Below, piece by piece: positions 7,932 to 15,782 of a stretch of DNA of 17,231 bases. The notes below the pieces were generated by a model. It did not search any database and was not told where the DNA came from. It saw nothing but the letters and a program-made list of their open reading frames with translations. Each line of letters begins with the position of its first letter. Positions within the stretch are counted from its first letter, which is position 1. Origin of the DNA: an uncultured Oscillospiraceae bacterium (lineage in GTDB: Bacteria > Bacillota > Clostridia > Oscillospirales > Acutalibacteraceae). The stretch lies in assembly GCA_900552605.1 (NCBI GenBank), contig USAR01000004.1:1-17231 (forward strand), read 5' to 3'. A program made the position numbers and the translations under genes.

Positions 7932-8810
7932 TTACTCGATATTCTGTATCTGTTCCCTTATCTTTTCGATTTCCGATTTAATATCAATAACAGTTTTTGC
8001 AATCTCCGAATCCTGCGCTTTAGAGCCGATTGTATTTGCTTCTCTGTTCATTTCCTGCACAATAAAATCAAGCTTTCTGCCGATACTGCCGTTTGATTTC
8101 ATCAATTCCCGCAGCTGCGAGATGTGACTTCTCAGTCGCACCGTCTCTTCGCAAACCGCAAGCTTATCCGCAATAATGCCGGTTTCGGTAATAAGGCGCT
8201 GCTCTTCGATATTAACATCGCCCAGCAGCTCTTTCATTCTCTCTTCAAGCTTATGCCTGTATTCCTTAACGGTTTCCGGAGAGCGCTTTTCAACAACCCC
8301 GACTAGCTCCTCAATTCTGGTTGCGCGCTCAAGCACATCAGCCGAGAGCTTTTCGCCTTCTGTCTCGCGCATTTTAACAAATGATTTAAGTGCTTGCTCT
8401 GTTGCCTTTTCGATAAAGATCCACTCGGCATCTTCATCAAGCTCCGCACTTGATACCGAAAAAACGTCGGCATTTTGTGCAACCGTCATAACACTTATAT
8501 CGTCTTTAATTCCGTATGTTTCCGCAAGCTCCTTCAGCGCCTCTATGTATGATTTTGCAAAAGCGTGATTAACGCTTGCCTCACCGAGCACCGACGAAGC
8601 GCCGCCAAGCGTTAAAAACACATCGATTTTTCCGCGTTCGGCATATTGCTTAACAAGCGATTTAATTTTATCTTCTGCAAAATTATACTCTCTCGGAAGC
8701 CGTACGGAACACTCGAAATACCTGTGGTTAACGGCTTTAATTTCAACCGAGAGCTGCCTTCCGTCGTTTTCCGCAGCTCCCCTGCCGTAGCCCGTCATAC
8801 TTCGTACCAT
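7932..8810 (-). CDS. yicC: YicC/YloC family endoribonuclease-like protein
   Basis: Member of the YicC/YloC family; E. coli YicC has been linked to RNA degradation as an endoribonuclease. It has 292 aa from the chosen ATG, with the family opening MVRSMTGYGRG, then VEIKAVNHRYFE and the C-terminal domain with KLDFIVQEMNREANTIGSK. Upstream in-frame ATGs exist at 8831 and 8843. However, the promoter -10 at 8847-8852 puts the transcript start near 8840, so 8843 would lie upstream of or at the RNA 5' end. The ATG at 8810 fits the family and leaves a leader of about 30 nt with only a weak ribosome site. It is the first gene of the long minus-strand run. Confidence 0.93.
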   Translation of the reverse strand: MVRSMTGYGRGAAENDGRQLSVEIKAVNHRYFECSVRLPREYNFAEDKIKSLVKQYAERGKIDVFLTLGGASSVLGEASVNHAFAKSYIEALKELAETYGIKDDISVMTVAQNADVFSVSSAELDEDAEWIFIEKATEQALKSFVKMRETEGEKLSADVLERATRIEELVGVVEKRSPETVKEYRHKLEERMKELLGDVNIEEQRLITETGIIADKLAVCEETVRLRSHISQLRELMKSNGSIGRKLDFIVQEMNREANTIGSKAQDSEIAKTVIDIKSEIEKIREQIQNIE

Positions 8811-8846
8811 TTTATCACGGCTTTCAAACATAATTATTTTCATTAT

Positions 8847-8876
8847 ATTCTACCAAAAAACACCGCAGTTTGTCAA
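8847..8876 (-). promoter_or_regulatory. Promoter of the yicC-to-rlmN run
   Basis: A sigma-A-type promoter reading leftward: -35 TTGACA (8871-8876, a perfect match), an 18-nt spacer and -10 TAGAAT (8847-8852). An overlapping TATAAT lies at 8842-8847, with a 23-nt spacer. It is the only good promoter seen ahead of this gene run; internal promoters are not excluded. It is divergent from the manA promoter, with the -35 boxes about 60 bp apart. Confidence 0.75.
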
Positions 8877-8916
8877 GTGAAACCGTGCACAAATAAGGCA
8901 TTAAAAAAACAAAAAC

Positions 8917-8932
8917 TTAACCTGCAGGTTAA
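8917..8932. promoter_or_regulatory. 16-bp perfect palindrome upstream of the manA promoter
   Basis: TTAACCTGCAGGTTAA is a perfect 16-bp inverted repeat. It ends 6 bp before the manA -35 box (8939) and lies about 40 bp from the yicC -35 box. The position suits a dimeric regulator binding between divergent promoters. I cannot assign it to a known operator family. No regulator gene lies beside it. Confidence 0.5.
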
Positions 8933-8938
8933 AAACCG

Positions 8939-8967
8939 TTGCAAAACTGCCCGTTAAGAGCTATAAT
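8939..8967 (+). promoter_or_regulatory. Promoter of manA-trmL
   Basis: TTGCAA (8939-8944), a 17-nt spacer and a perfect TATAAT (8962-8967). Transcription should begin near 8974, leaving a leader of about 26 nt before the GTG start of manA. The 16-bp palindrome lies directly upstream of the -35 box. Confidence 0.75.
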
Positions 8968-8999
8968 TGAAGAAAACAAAATAAATGGAGTGATTGTTT

Positions 9000-9920
9000 G
9001 TGGAGCTTATGAAGCTTATTCCTGCCACTAAGGATTACCTTTGGGGCGGCACAAAACTAAAGGAAGAATACGGAATAAAAAGCGACAAGGAGCCTGTTGC
9101 TGAGGCATGGGTGCTCTCGTGTCACCCCGACGGTGCAAGCGTTATAGCAAACGGCGAGCATCGCGGAAAGACTCTTGAACAGCTGCGCCGCGAGCATCAC
9201 GAGCTCTTTGGAACCAACTGCAGAAAATTCGAGTTTTTCCCAATGCTTGTAAAGCTTATTGACGCAAAGAAAGACCTTTCCGTACAGGTGCATCCGAGCG
9301 ACGACTATGCGCTTAAGAACGAAGGTCAATACGGCAAAACCGAAATGTGGTATGTTGTTGATTGCAATGAGGGAGCTTACCTTTATTACGGTTTCAACAA
9401 AAAAATAAAACCCGATGAATTTAAAAATCGCATTGAAAACAACACGATCTGCGATGTGCTTAACAAGGTTAATGTTAAAAAGGGCGACTGTTTCTTTATT
9501 GAGTCGGGCACCATTCATGCAATCGGCGCAGGCATTCTCATTGCGGAAATTCAGCAAAATTCAAATCTTACCTATCGTGTTTACGATTATGCAAGAGTAG
9601 GCGCCGACGGCAAACCGCGCGAGCTTCACGTCGAGAAGGCAATGAAGGTAACGAAACTTGAAAAGCCGACAGCACATTACGGTCAGCCGAAAGGAACGCT
9701 GCTTGGAAGTTGCGATTACTTTACATCGGAACTGATAGAGGTTAACGGCTCTGCCGAAGTAACTTCCACAAACGAAAGTTTTGTGCACCTGCTTTGCACA
9801 GACGGCAGCGCAACCGTTAACGGAACGGAGCTTAAAAAGGGCGACTCAATGTTTATTCCGGCGGGTTTCGGCAAGGCATACATCACAGGTAACGCAGAGA
9901 TTATTGCAAGCAGAGTTTAA
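9000..9920 (+). CDS. manA: Mannose-6-phosphate isomerase, class I
   Basis: The zinc enzyme interconverts mannose-6-phosphate and fructose-6-phosphate, linking mannose use or sugar-nucleotide supply to glycolysis. It has 306 aa, the short Firmicute form (about 310-320 aa). Zinc ligands are visible as Q96 and H98 (SVQVHPSD), E115 (GKTEMW) and H173 (ESGTIHAIG). The active-site arginine is in NLTYRVYDY. Two cupin folds are expected. The start is ambiguous: GTG at 9000 has GGAG 9 nt upstream and is preferred. ATG at 9009 has its purine stretch too close, and TTG at 8994 sits almost on the ribosome site. Its TAA overlaps an ATG of the trmL frame. Context suggests mannose feeding into the glycolytic genes downstream. 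Confidence 0.95.
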   Translation: MELMKLIPATKDYLWGGTKLKEEYGIKSDKEPVAEAWVLSCHPDGASVIANGEHRGKTLEQLRREHHELFGTNCRKFEFFPMLVKLIDAKKDLSVQVHPSDDYALKNEGQYGKTEMWYVVDCNEGAYLYYGFNKKIKPDEFKNRIENNTICDVLNKVNVKKGDCFFIESGTIHAIGAGILIAEIQQNSNLTYRVYDYARVGADGKPRELHVEKAMKVTKLEKPTAHYGQPKGTLLGSCDYFTSELIEVNGSAEVTSTNESFVHLLCTDGSATVNGTELKKGDSMFIPAGFGKAYITGNAEIIASRV

Positions 9921-9940
9921 TGAACGGCAAGGAAAATCAT

Positions 9941-10450
9941 ATGAGTAAGCTTAACATAGTTTTGATTGAGCCGGAGATACCGCAAAACACCGGCAACATT
10001 GCAAGAACCTGTGCCGCAACCGGCGCAAGACTTCATCTTGTAGGACCGATGGGCTTTAAGATTGACGATAAAAAGCTAAAGCGCGCAGGTCTTGATTATT
10101 GGCATCTTCTCGATATAACCTATTACGAAAATCTCGAAGATTTTTTAAGAAAAACCCAAGGCGATTTTTACTTTTTTACAACAAAGGCACGCAAGGTATA
10201 CAGTGACACAAAATATCCCGATAACTGCTATTTACTTTTCGGCAAGGAAACAAAAGGATTGCCTGAAGAGCTGCTGCTTAAGCACCCTGACACCTGTGTC
10301 AGATTGCCTATGATAAGCGGCGCAAGAAGTTTAAATCTTTCAAACACGGTTGCAATTGCAACATATGAAGTGTTGAGGCAGTGGCATTTTCCGGAGCTTC
10401 AAAATTCCGGTCAGCTGCATAACCACACCTGGGATGAGGCAGAATATTAA
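9941..10450 (+). CDS. trmL: tRNA (cytidine/uridine-34 2'-O)-methyltransferase TrmL
   Basis: A SPOUT-class methyltransferase that 2'-O-methylates the wobble nucleotide of tRNA-Leu isoacceptors. It has 169 aa, close to the minimal TrmL length, with no extra RNA-binding domain. The three SPOUT motifs are present: EPEIPQNTGNIART at 10-23, LLFGKETKGLP at 98-108, and the knot motif RSLNLSNTVAIATYEVLRQ from 129. The frame is open from an ATG at 9920 that overlaps the manA stop (TAATG). The ATG at 9941 has a proper AAGGAAAA ribosome site and gives the family start MSKLNIVLIEPE. Transcribed with manA; no functional link is evident. Confidence 0.94.
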   Translation: MSKLNIVLIEPEIPQNTGNIARTCAATGARLHLVGPMGFKIDDKKLKRAGLDYWHLLDITYYENLEDFLRKTQGDFYFFTTKARKVYSDTKYPDNCYLLFGKETKGLPEELLLKHPDTCVRLPMISGARSLNLSNTVAIATYEVLRQWHFPELQNSGQLHNHTWDEAEY

Positions 10451-10488
10451 AATATTTCAAAAAAATTTATATCTTTACCTTAAAATGG

Positions 10489-10517
10489 TTGCAAATTGCG
10501 GCATTTTGGTATAAAAT
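10489..10517 (+). promoter_or_regulatory. Promoter of pgk
   Basis: TTGCAA (10489-10494), a 17-nt spacer and TAAAAT (10512-10517). The overlapping TATAAA at 10510 would leave a 15-nt spacer. The leader to the pgk ATG is about 57 nt. It contains an inverted repeat, CAAGGT (10537-10542) and ACCTTG (10552-10557) around a 9-nt loop. The -35 hexamer is the same as that of manA. No convincing terminator is seen between trmL and this promoter. Confidence 0.65.
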
Positions 10518-10580
10518 AAGATTGTCCGAAATTTAACAAGGTATGTTTATCACCTTGACAAGTAAAGGAGAACAGTAGTA

Positions 10581-11774
10581 ATGGCAGCATTAAACAAAAA
10601 ATCTATTGAAGACATTGACGTTAAGGGTAAGCGCGTTTTAGTGCGCTGCGATTTCAACGTTAAAATGGAAGACGGAGTTATCACAAGCGATAAGCGTATT
10701 GTTGCGTCTCTTCCCACAATCAATTATTTAATCGAGCACGGTGCAAAGCTCATACTTTGCTCTCACCTCGGCAGACCCAAGGGTCAGGTTGATCCTCAGT
10801 TCTCTATGGCACCCGTTGCAAAGCGCCTTTCGGAGCTTTTGGGTAAGGAAGTTAAAATGGCAAAAGACGTTGTCGGCGACGACGCAAAAGCACTTGCGGC
10901 TTCTCTTAAAGACGGCGAAGTAATGCTGCTTGAGAACGTTCGTTTTGAGCCGGGCGAAACCAAAAACGACCCCGAGCTCAGCCGCAAGTTTGCTGACCTT
11001 GCAGAAATCTTTGTTAATGACGCATTCGGTTCTGCTCACCGCGCCCACTCCTCAACAGCAGGTGTTGCAGATTATCTTCCCGCTGTTTGCGGTTACCTCA
11101 TTCAAAAGGAGATAAACTTCATCGGCGGTGCTCTTGAAAACCCGAAACGCCCGCTCGTTGCAATTCTCGGCGGCGCTAAGGTTTCCGATAAAATCGGCGT
11201 TATCAACAACCTTATTGATAAGTGCGATATGATCATCGTCGGCGGCGGTATGGCATACACCTTCTTCCGTGCATTCGGCAACAATATCGGCACTTCAATT
11301 TGCGAAGAGGATCGTCTTGACGACGCCCGCGCAATGGTTGCAAAGGCACACGAGAAAGGCGTTTCCTTCCTCCTTCCGGTTGATAACATCATCGGCAGAG
11401 AGTACGATAAAAACACAACTAATATGCGTATTTATTCCGACTCTATTCCGGACGGCTGGATGGGTCTCGACATCGGTCCCACAACAACAGAGCTGTTCTC
11501 GAAATCAATCGAAGGCGCAGGTACTGTTATTTGGAACGGTCCTATGGGTGTTTCCGAGTGGGAAAACTTTGCAAACGGCACAATCGGCGTTGCAAAGGCA
11601 GTTGCGGAATCAGGCGCTATTTCAATAATCGGCGGCGGCGACAGCGCAGCGGCTGTTCAAAAGCTCGGCTATGCAGACAAGATGTCGCACATCTCAACCG
11701 GCGGCGGCGCTTCTCTTGAATATCTTGAGGGCAAAGAGCTCCCCGGCATTGCCTGCCTTAACGATAAAGATTAA
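10581..11774 (+). CDS. pgk: Phosphoglycerate kinase
   Basis: The enzyme converts 1,3-bisphosphoglycerate plus ADP to 3-phosphoglycerate plus ATP, the first substrate-level ATP step of glycolysis. It has 397 aa, full length. Conserved substrate-binding parts are [10 protein letters not shown] (18-27), SHLGRPKG, the ENVRFEPGE loop and [14 protein letters not shown]. Nucleotide-binding parts are [29 protein letters not shown] and the glycine-rich GGGDSAAAV. The ATG follows an AAAGGAG site by 10 nt. It heads pgk-tpiA-gpmI; gapA, often next to pgk in Firmicutes, is not in the window. Confidence 0.98.
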   Translation: MAALNKKSIEDIDVKGKRVLVRCDFNVKMEDGVITSDKRIVASLPTINYLIEHGAKLILCSHLGRPKGQVDPQFSMAPVAKRLSELLGKEVKMAKDVVGDDAKALAASLKDGEVMLLENVRFEPGETKNDPELSRKFADLAEIFVNDAFGSAHRAHSSTAGVADYLPAVCGYLIQKEINFIGGALENPKRPLVAILGGAKVSDKIGVINNLIDKCDMIIVGGGMAYTFFRAFGNNIGTSICEEDRLDDARAMVAKAHEKGVSFLLPVDNIIGREYDKNTTNMRIYSDSIPDGWMGLDIGPTTTELFSKSIEGAGTVIWNGPMGVSEWENFANGTIGVAKAVAESGAISIIGGGDSAAAVQKLGYADKMSHISTGGGASLEYLEGKELPGIACLNDKD

Positions 11775-11792
11775 TCTAATAACTAAAAAATC

Positions 11793-11827
11793 GGCGCGGC
11801 GGATAAAATACCGCCGTGCCTTTCGTG
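11793..11827 (+). terminator. GC-rich hairpin after pgk (weak terminator or attenuator)
   Basis: GGCGCGGCGG (11793-11802), an 8-nt loop ATAAAATA, and CCGCCGTGCC (11811-11820) form a 10-bp stem with one G-U pair. An A-run precedes it, but only TTTCGTG follows, so the U-tract is poor. It may lower read-through or protect the pgk mRNA 3' end. A separate tpiA promoter just downstream fits partial termination here. Confidence 0.5.
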
Positions 11828-11846
11828 TGTATTTTGCATTATCATG

Positions 11847-11875
11847 TTACACTTGCTGTTTAGCAAATGTATTAT
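11847..11875 (+). promoter_or_regulatory. Promoter of tpiA-gpmI with an inverted repeat in the spacer
   Basis: TTACAC (11847-11852), a 17-nt spacer and TATTAT (11870-11875). The spacer contains TTGCT-GTTT-AGCAA (11853-11866), a short inverted repeat that could be a repressor site. It does not fit the catabolite cre consensus. Confidence 0.5.
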
Positions 11876-11900
11876 ACTTAAAAAACGGAGGAAAATAATT

Positions 11901-12668
11901 ATGAACAAACATCTTCGCAAGGCAGTTATTGCCGGCAACTGGAAAATGAACAAAACACCTTCTGAAACAACAGCTCTTATAAATGAGATGAAACCTCTCG
12001 TTAAGGACGCAGACTGTGAGGTTGTACTTTGCGTACCTTTCGTTGACCTTGACGCAGCTCTTAAAGCAGCTGACGGCAGCAACATTAAAATCGGTGCCGA
12101 AAACTGTCACTTTGAAGCAAGCGGTGCTTTCACCGGCGAGGTTTCCGCTCCTATGCTTAAGGAAATGGGTGTTGAATACGTTATAATCGGTCACTCCGAA
12201 AGAAGAACATATTTCGGCGAAACCGATATTACTGTTAACAAGCGTACTTTGGCAGCACTTGCAAACGGTCTTAAACCCATTGTTTGCGTCGGCGAATACC
12301 TTGAGCAGCGCGAGCAGGGCGTTACCGAAGAGCTTGTTGCAATGCAGACAAAAATCGCACTTCTCGGGGTTACCGAAGAGCAGCTTAAAAACGTTATCAT
12401 CGCTTACGAGCCTGTTTGGGCAATCGGCACGGGCAAAACCGCAACCGCAGAGCAGGCAAATGAGGTTTGCTCGGTTATTCGCAACACCGTTAAAAAGCTC
12501 TATGGCGAGGCAGCTGCGTTCGGCATTACAATTCAATACGGCGGCTCTATGAACGCAAAGAACGCAGACGAGCTTGTTGCACAGCCTGATGTTGACGGCG
12601 GACTTATCGGCGGCGCATCGCTTAAAGCACAAGACTTCTCGGTTATTGTTAAAGCTGCAAGCAAATAA
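11901..12668 (+). CDS. tpiA: Triosephosphate isomerase
   Basis: The enzyme interconverts dihydroxyacetone phosphate and glyceraldehyde-3-phosphate. It has 255 aa, a single TIM barrel. Catalytic residues are K15 (AGNWKMNK), H98 (IIGHSERR) and E170 ([11 protein letters not shown]). The phosphate-binding motifs IQYGGSM and GGLIGGASL are intact. The frame is open 19 codons further upstream, but the ATG at 11901 has the strong GGAGG site and gives the correct N-terminus. gpmI begins 28 nt after the stop with no terminator between, so the two are cotranscribed. Confidence 0.98.
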   Translation: MNKHLRKAVIAGNWKMNKTPSETTALINEMKPLVKDADCEVVLCVPFVDLDAALKAADGSNIKIGAENCHFEASGAFTGEVSAPMLKEMGVEYVIIGHSERRTYFGETDITVNKRTLAALANGLKPIVCVGEYLEQREQGVTEELVAMQTKIALLGVTEEQLKNVIIAYEPVWAIGTGKTATAEQANEVCSVIRNTVKKLYGEAAAFGITIQYGGSMNAKNADELVAQPDVDGGLIGGASLKAQDFSVIVKAASK

Positions 12669-12696
12669 TTTTAAATTATAAAATGGGAGCAACACA

Positions 12697-14229
12697 ATGA
12701 AAAAGCCTTTAATTTTAACTATTATGGACGGCTTTGGTAAAAACAAGCACTATCCCGGAAATGCCATTTTTGAAGCTGACACGCCCAATCTCGATAAGCT
12801 TTTCGGCGAAAACCCCCTTACCTTTATCGGTGCTTCGGGAATGGATGTCGGACTGCCGGACGGTCAAATGGGCAACAGCGAAGTTGGTCACACCAACATC
12901 GGTGCAGGCAGAATTGTTTACCAAGAGCTTACAAGAATAACAAAATCTATTTCCGACGGCGACTTTTTTAAGAATACCGCTTTTCTTGCCGCCGTTGATA
13001 ACTGCAAAAAGAATGACTCCGCTCTTCACCTTTTAGGTCTGCTTTCAGACGGCGGTGTGCATTCTCACAATGAGCATCTCTACGCACTTTTAAAGCTCGC
13101 AAAAGAACAAGGACTTACAAGGGTCTATGTTCACTGTCTGCTTGACGGCAGAGATGTTCCGCCGGCATCCGGTGCGGACTATGTTGCCGAGCTTCAGGAA
13201 AAAATGGCTGAAATCGGCGTTGGTAAAATTGCAACCGTTATGGGAAGATTTTACGGAATGGATCGCGATAACCGCTGGGCACGTGTTGAGCTTGCCTATA
13301 AGGCAATGGTAAACGGTGAAGGAAATACGGCTGACGATGCAGTTAAAGCTGTTAAGAAATCCTATGAAACCATTGACGCCGACGGAAAACATCTTACAGA
13401 CGAATTTGTAATCCCCACAGTTATTAAAGGCGGCGATACCGTTAAGAACGGTGACAGCATAATTTTCTTCAATTTTCGTCCCGACCGTGCAAGAGAAATT
13501 ACAAGAACGTTTGTTGACCCCGCTTTCGACGGTTTTGGGCGCAAGGGCGGCAAGCTTAATGTTTACTACGTTTGTATGACCCAATACGACGCCGCAATGC
13601 CTAACGTTGACGTTGCTTTTAAGCCGGAGTCTCTTGAAAATACCCTCGGTGAATATCTTGCAAAGTGCGGCAAAACTCAATTAAGAATTGCCGAAACAGA
13701 AAAATACGCTCACGTTACTTTCTTCTTTAACGGCGGTAACGAGGTTGAATTTGACGGTGAGGATCGTATATTGGTTGCATCACCTAAAGTTACAACCTAC
13801 GATTTAAAGCCCGAAATGAGTGCATATGAGGTTTGTGACAAGGTTTGCGACGCGCTCAACAGCGGCAAATATGACGTTATAATCCTCAACTTTGCAAACT
13901 GTGATATGGTAGGTCACACAGGTGTATTTGACGCCGCTGTAAAGGCTGTTGAAACAGTTGATACCTGCGTTGGAAGAATTGCAGATGTTGTAAAGAAGCT
14001 CAGCGGAGTAATGATGATTACTGCCGACCATGGCAATGCCGACTGTATGGTTGCCGAAGACGGCACACCTTTTACAGCACACACCACCAACCCCGTTCCC
14101 TTCTGCGTTGTCGGTAAAGATTGCAAGCTGCGTGAAGGCGGCAGACTTTGCGACATTGCACCAACAATGTTAAAAGTTCTCGGTCTTGAACAGCCTAAGG
14201 AAATGACAGGCGAGTCTATAATTCTTTAA
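12697..14229 (+). CDS. gpmI: 2,3-bisphosphoglycerate-independent phosphoglycerate mutase
   Basis: The manganese-dependent enzyme converts 3-phosphoglycerate to 2-phosphoglycerate. It has 510 aa, full length for the iPGM family of the alkaline phosphatase superfamily. D11 (IMDGFG) and the phosphoserine nucleophile S61 (GQMGNSEVGHTNIGAGR) are present. So are the substrate loop DGRDVPP, MGRFYGMDRDNRW, NFRPDRAREIT and the metal motifs NCDMVGHTG and TADHGNAD. The ATG follows GGGAG by about 7 nt. It is the last gene of the glycolytic set before a strong terminator; eno is not in the window. Confidence 0.98.
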   Translation: MKKPLILTIMDGFGKNKHYPGNAIFEADTPNLDKLFGENPLTFIGASGMDVGLPDGQMGNSEVGHTNIGAGRIVYQELTRITKSISDGDFFKNTAFLAAVDNCKKNDSALHLLGLLSDGGVHSHNEHLYALLKLAKEQGLTRVYVHCLLDGRDVPPASGADYVAELQEKMAEIGVGKIATVMGRFYGMDRDNRWARVELAYKAMVNGEGNTADDAVKAVKKSYETIDADGKHLTDEFVIPTVIKGGDTVKNGDSIIFFNFRPDRAREITRTFVDPAFDGFGRKGGKLNVYYVCMTQYDAAMPNVDVAFKPESLENTLGEYLAKCGKTQLRIAETEKYAHVTFFFNGGNEVEFDGEDRILVASPKVTTYDLKPEMSAYEVCDKVCDALNSGKYDVIILNFANCDMVGHTGVFDAAVKAVETVDTCVGRIADVVKKLSGVMMITADHGNADCMVAEDGTPFTAHTTNPVPFCVVGKDCKLREGGRLCDIAPTMLKVLGLEQPKEMTGESIIL

Positions 14230-14246
14230 TAACAGCAAAAAAAAAT

Positions 14247-14300
14247 AAAAGCAGCAGCAATGCCGGACAAAACCGTTTCATTGCTGCTGTTTTTTATTTT
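14247..14300. terminator. Bidirectional intrinsic terminator after gpmI
   Basis: AAAAGCAGCAGCAATG (14247-14262) pairs with CATTGCTGCTGTTTTT (14279-14294), about 16 bp with one G-U, followed by TTTTTTATTTT on the plus strand. The left arm is preceded by a long A-run, so the minus strand also reads stem plus U-tract. It would terminate gpmI and also the leftward ATPase pseudogene that faces it. Confidence 0.85.
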
Positions 14301-14399
14301 AAAAAAATTTTTAAATAACGTGCGTCGCGCTTTTTGAACAGATTGCCTGATTGCGCTATCTGTCATCTTTTCACTGTCATTCTCAGTATCTTCGCTATG

Positions 14400-14992
14400 T
14401 GCTTTTATTAAATACGTCATACCGTTGAGGTTTATTACAAGTGTTTACATATTGTGAAACGGTGCGCAAAGCGTCGGCTGTATAATGCCTAGAGAAATAA
14501 ACATACAGTTGAACCCGACAATAAAACGATAGTTTCTGTCTATTATTTTCATCAGCACAGCGCTAAGTTGTCTCAGCTTAACAAGCTGAAAAAATCCTCT
14601 GAGGAAACAGTGATATCCGCAATTTCCTTTGCAATTGCAGCGCCTGTGTTAATGGCGATGCCTGCATCTGCTTCGGAAAGTGCAGAAGTGTAATTACTGA
14701 GATTACCACCCAACAATGCTTTAATGCCTTTACCGATATATATATAAGCAAGCGGAACAATACTATTACCGCACGCAAAGGCTTTGGAAAAAACAATGGT
14801 GACGCGGTGCGCCTTATTACCGAAAAAACCAGCTTGTACTCAAACTCGCGGTTAGGCTGGCGATTCAACTCCGTTGACAGAACGCAGATAATACTCCAAA
14901 CCATCTGCATCGTGCAAAGACATATTTAAGGTAAACATATGAACACTCAGCCCGCCGCGTGAGAAATGTAGTATTTCACATTTCAGTTTCAG
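14400..14992 (-). pseudogene. Decayed P1B-type (heavy-metal) ATPase gene
   Basis: Four pieces in the right order match an HMA-type cation ATPase. Piece A (14852-14992) reads KCEILHFSRGGLSVHM then MSLHDADGLEYYLRSVNGVE, an N-terminal metal-binding-like fold, and ends at a stop. Its start codon is CTG. Piece B (about 14704-14853, another frame) has NREFEYKLVFSVIRR and FPKPLRAVIVLF, the first membrane region. Piece C (from about 14703) has ALSEADAGIAINTGAAIAKE, the hinge-side ATP domain. Piece D (14445-14588) has LVKLRQLSAVLMKIIDRNYR and IVGFN, the last membrane helices, then a stop codon where the family has Ser and further matching codons. C and D are joined by a lost T at 14589-14594. The phosphorylation domain (DKTGT) is missing, and GDGxND reads GNLSNY. 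About 0.6 kb remains of about 2 kb. The metal is unknown. Confidence 0.82.
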
Positions 14993-15101
14993 ACCCTTAT
15001 TATTATTAAAGTGTCAAAGCGCGCTGATACTAAAGTCCAAACCCAAGAAAAGCACCGAAAACAACGATTTTTGACAGATTTAATATAACTTTATAAGCAT
15101 T
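14993..15101. other. Spacer with no recognisable gene
   Basis: AT-rich DNA between the decayed ATPase and the terminator of the DUF4352-like gene. A TTGACA (minus strand, 15012-15017) is present without a properly spaced -10. It may hold the ruined promoter of the ATPase gene. I see nothing else in it. Confidence 0.4.
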
Positions 15102-15141
15102 AAAAAAGCTGCATTAACTTATACTTTAACGCAGCATTTTT
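15102..15141 (-). terminator. Terminator of the DUF4352-like gene
   Basis: On the minus strand, GCTGC-TTAA arms pair across an apical loop: 15108-15117 pairs with 15127-15135, with one mismatch. The minus-strand U-tract CTTTTTTA follows directly. The A-run on the other side also allows termination on the plus strand. Confidence 0.65.
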
Positions 15142-15145
15142 AAAT

Positions 15146-15745
15146 TTATTTTTTGCTTATTGAGATTGAAAATGTCTTTGTTTTATCGACAAAGTCAAAT
15201 TCATCATTTATTGCGTTCATTGAAAACTCAAGCTTTTTAATATCCTTTACAGAGCTGATATCAGTATTTTTTGTAAAGATAATAAACGGCGTCTTTGTTG
15301 TCTTGCCAGGTTCAAGAGTTATCGGTAAAGCCGTTCCCGATTGCGTTGTTATACCGTTAATCGCAACGTTATCAAGCGACAATGTAACTGTTTGTTTGCT
15401 GAGGTTCTGTACACGCAGCTGCAAGTAAACCACACCCTCAACAGCATCCGGCTCCTCATAGACATCGATATAGTCGATATTCAAAACATCATCTTTATAA
15501 ACGTGCAATTCCTTTTTCTGAACTTTGCTCGATGCCGACGAATCTGCTTTCGCAGAGTTTGTTGTCGACGATGATTCTGCCTTTCCAACATCACTTAAGC
15601 TGTCAATGCCGACAGCAAAAGCAACTACAACTAATGCCGCAATGACCGCGACAATAATGATGGCGATTAAACACCCTGATTTCTTTTTGTGCGGTTGTTG
15701 ATTGTTTGTGTTTAATTGACCGTTAACGTTATTTTGGTTTTCCAT
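15146..15745 (-). CDS. Membrane-anchored DUF4352-like extracytoplasmic protein
   Basis: It has 199 aa from the ATG at 15745, with GGAGGT 8 nt upstream. An earlier ATG at 15784 lies inside an operator and upstream of the likely transcript start. Layout: a polar Asn/Gln-rich N-tail (1-19), KKK, one membrane helix at about 24-45, and a Ser/Thr/Ala-rich linker (about 53-73). The C-terminal beta-rich domain has YLQLRVQNLSKQTVTLS and LPITLEPGKTTKTPFIIF. This is the pattern of DUF4352 (telokin-like immunoglobulin fold) proteins, displayed outside the membrane. The function of the family is unknown. It is divergent from the xre gene, with shared operators in the promoter region, so it is probably repressed by that protein. 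Family assignment is from memory of the fold pattern. Confidence 0.7.
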   Translation of the reverse strand: MENQNNVNGQLNTNNQQPHKKKSGCLIAIIIVAVIAALVVVAFAVGIDSLSDVGKAESSSTTNSAKADSSASSKVQKKELHVYKDDVLNIDYIDVYEEPDAVEGVVYLQLRVQNLSKQTVTLSLDNVAINGITTQSGTALPITLEPGKTTKTPFIIFTKNTDISSVKDIKKLEFSMNAINDEFDFVDKTKTFSISISKK

Positions 15746-15765
15746 AAATTTACCTCCGTTTTTTT

Positions 15766-15782
15766 GACATTTAGTGAATGTC
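15766..15782. promoter_or_regulatory. Operator 1 of the xre/DUF4352 switch
   Basis: GACATTTAGTGAATGTC, a 17-bp inverted repeat (flanked by T and A, 19 bp in all). It agrees with operator 2 at 14 of 17 positions. It covers the early transcribed region of the DUF4352-like gene and touches the presumed -35 region (15780-15785) of the xre promoter. The likely ligand is the Xre protein encoded at 15850-16092. Confidence 0.65.

Noticed and set aside
11853..11866. TTGCT-GTTT-AGCAA as a catabolite-response (cre) site
   Set aside because: It lacks the central CG and the cre consensus spacing, so it is noted only as an inverted repeat.
11847..12746. 299-residue open frame antisense to tpiA
   Set aside because: It mirrors the codon pattern of an intact, fully recognisable tpiA. 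It has no family features, and its Cys/Asn/Phe-rich composition is typical of antisense shadows.
14578..14910. 110-residue open frame on the minus strand as an intact hypothetical protein
   Set aside because: Its first part matches the first membrane region of P-type ATPases, and the rest is the wrong frame of the next ATPase piece. It is a by-product of the pseudogene, not a gene.
15032..15043. 12-base match AAAGTCCAAACC also found at 6812-6823
   Set aside because: Several chance 12-base matches are expected in a window of this size, and the flanks do not match, so it is not a repeat element.
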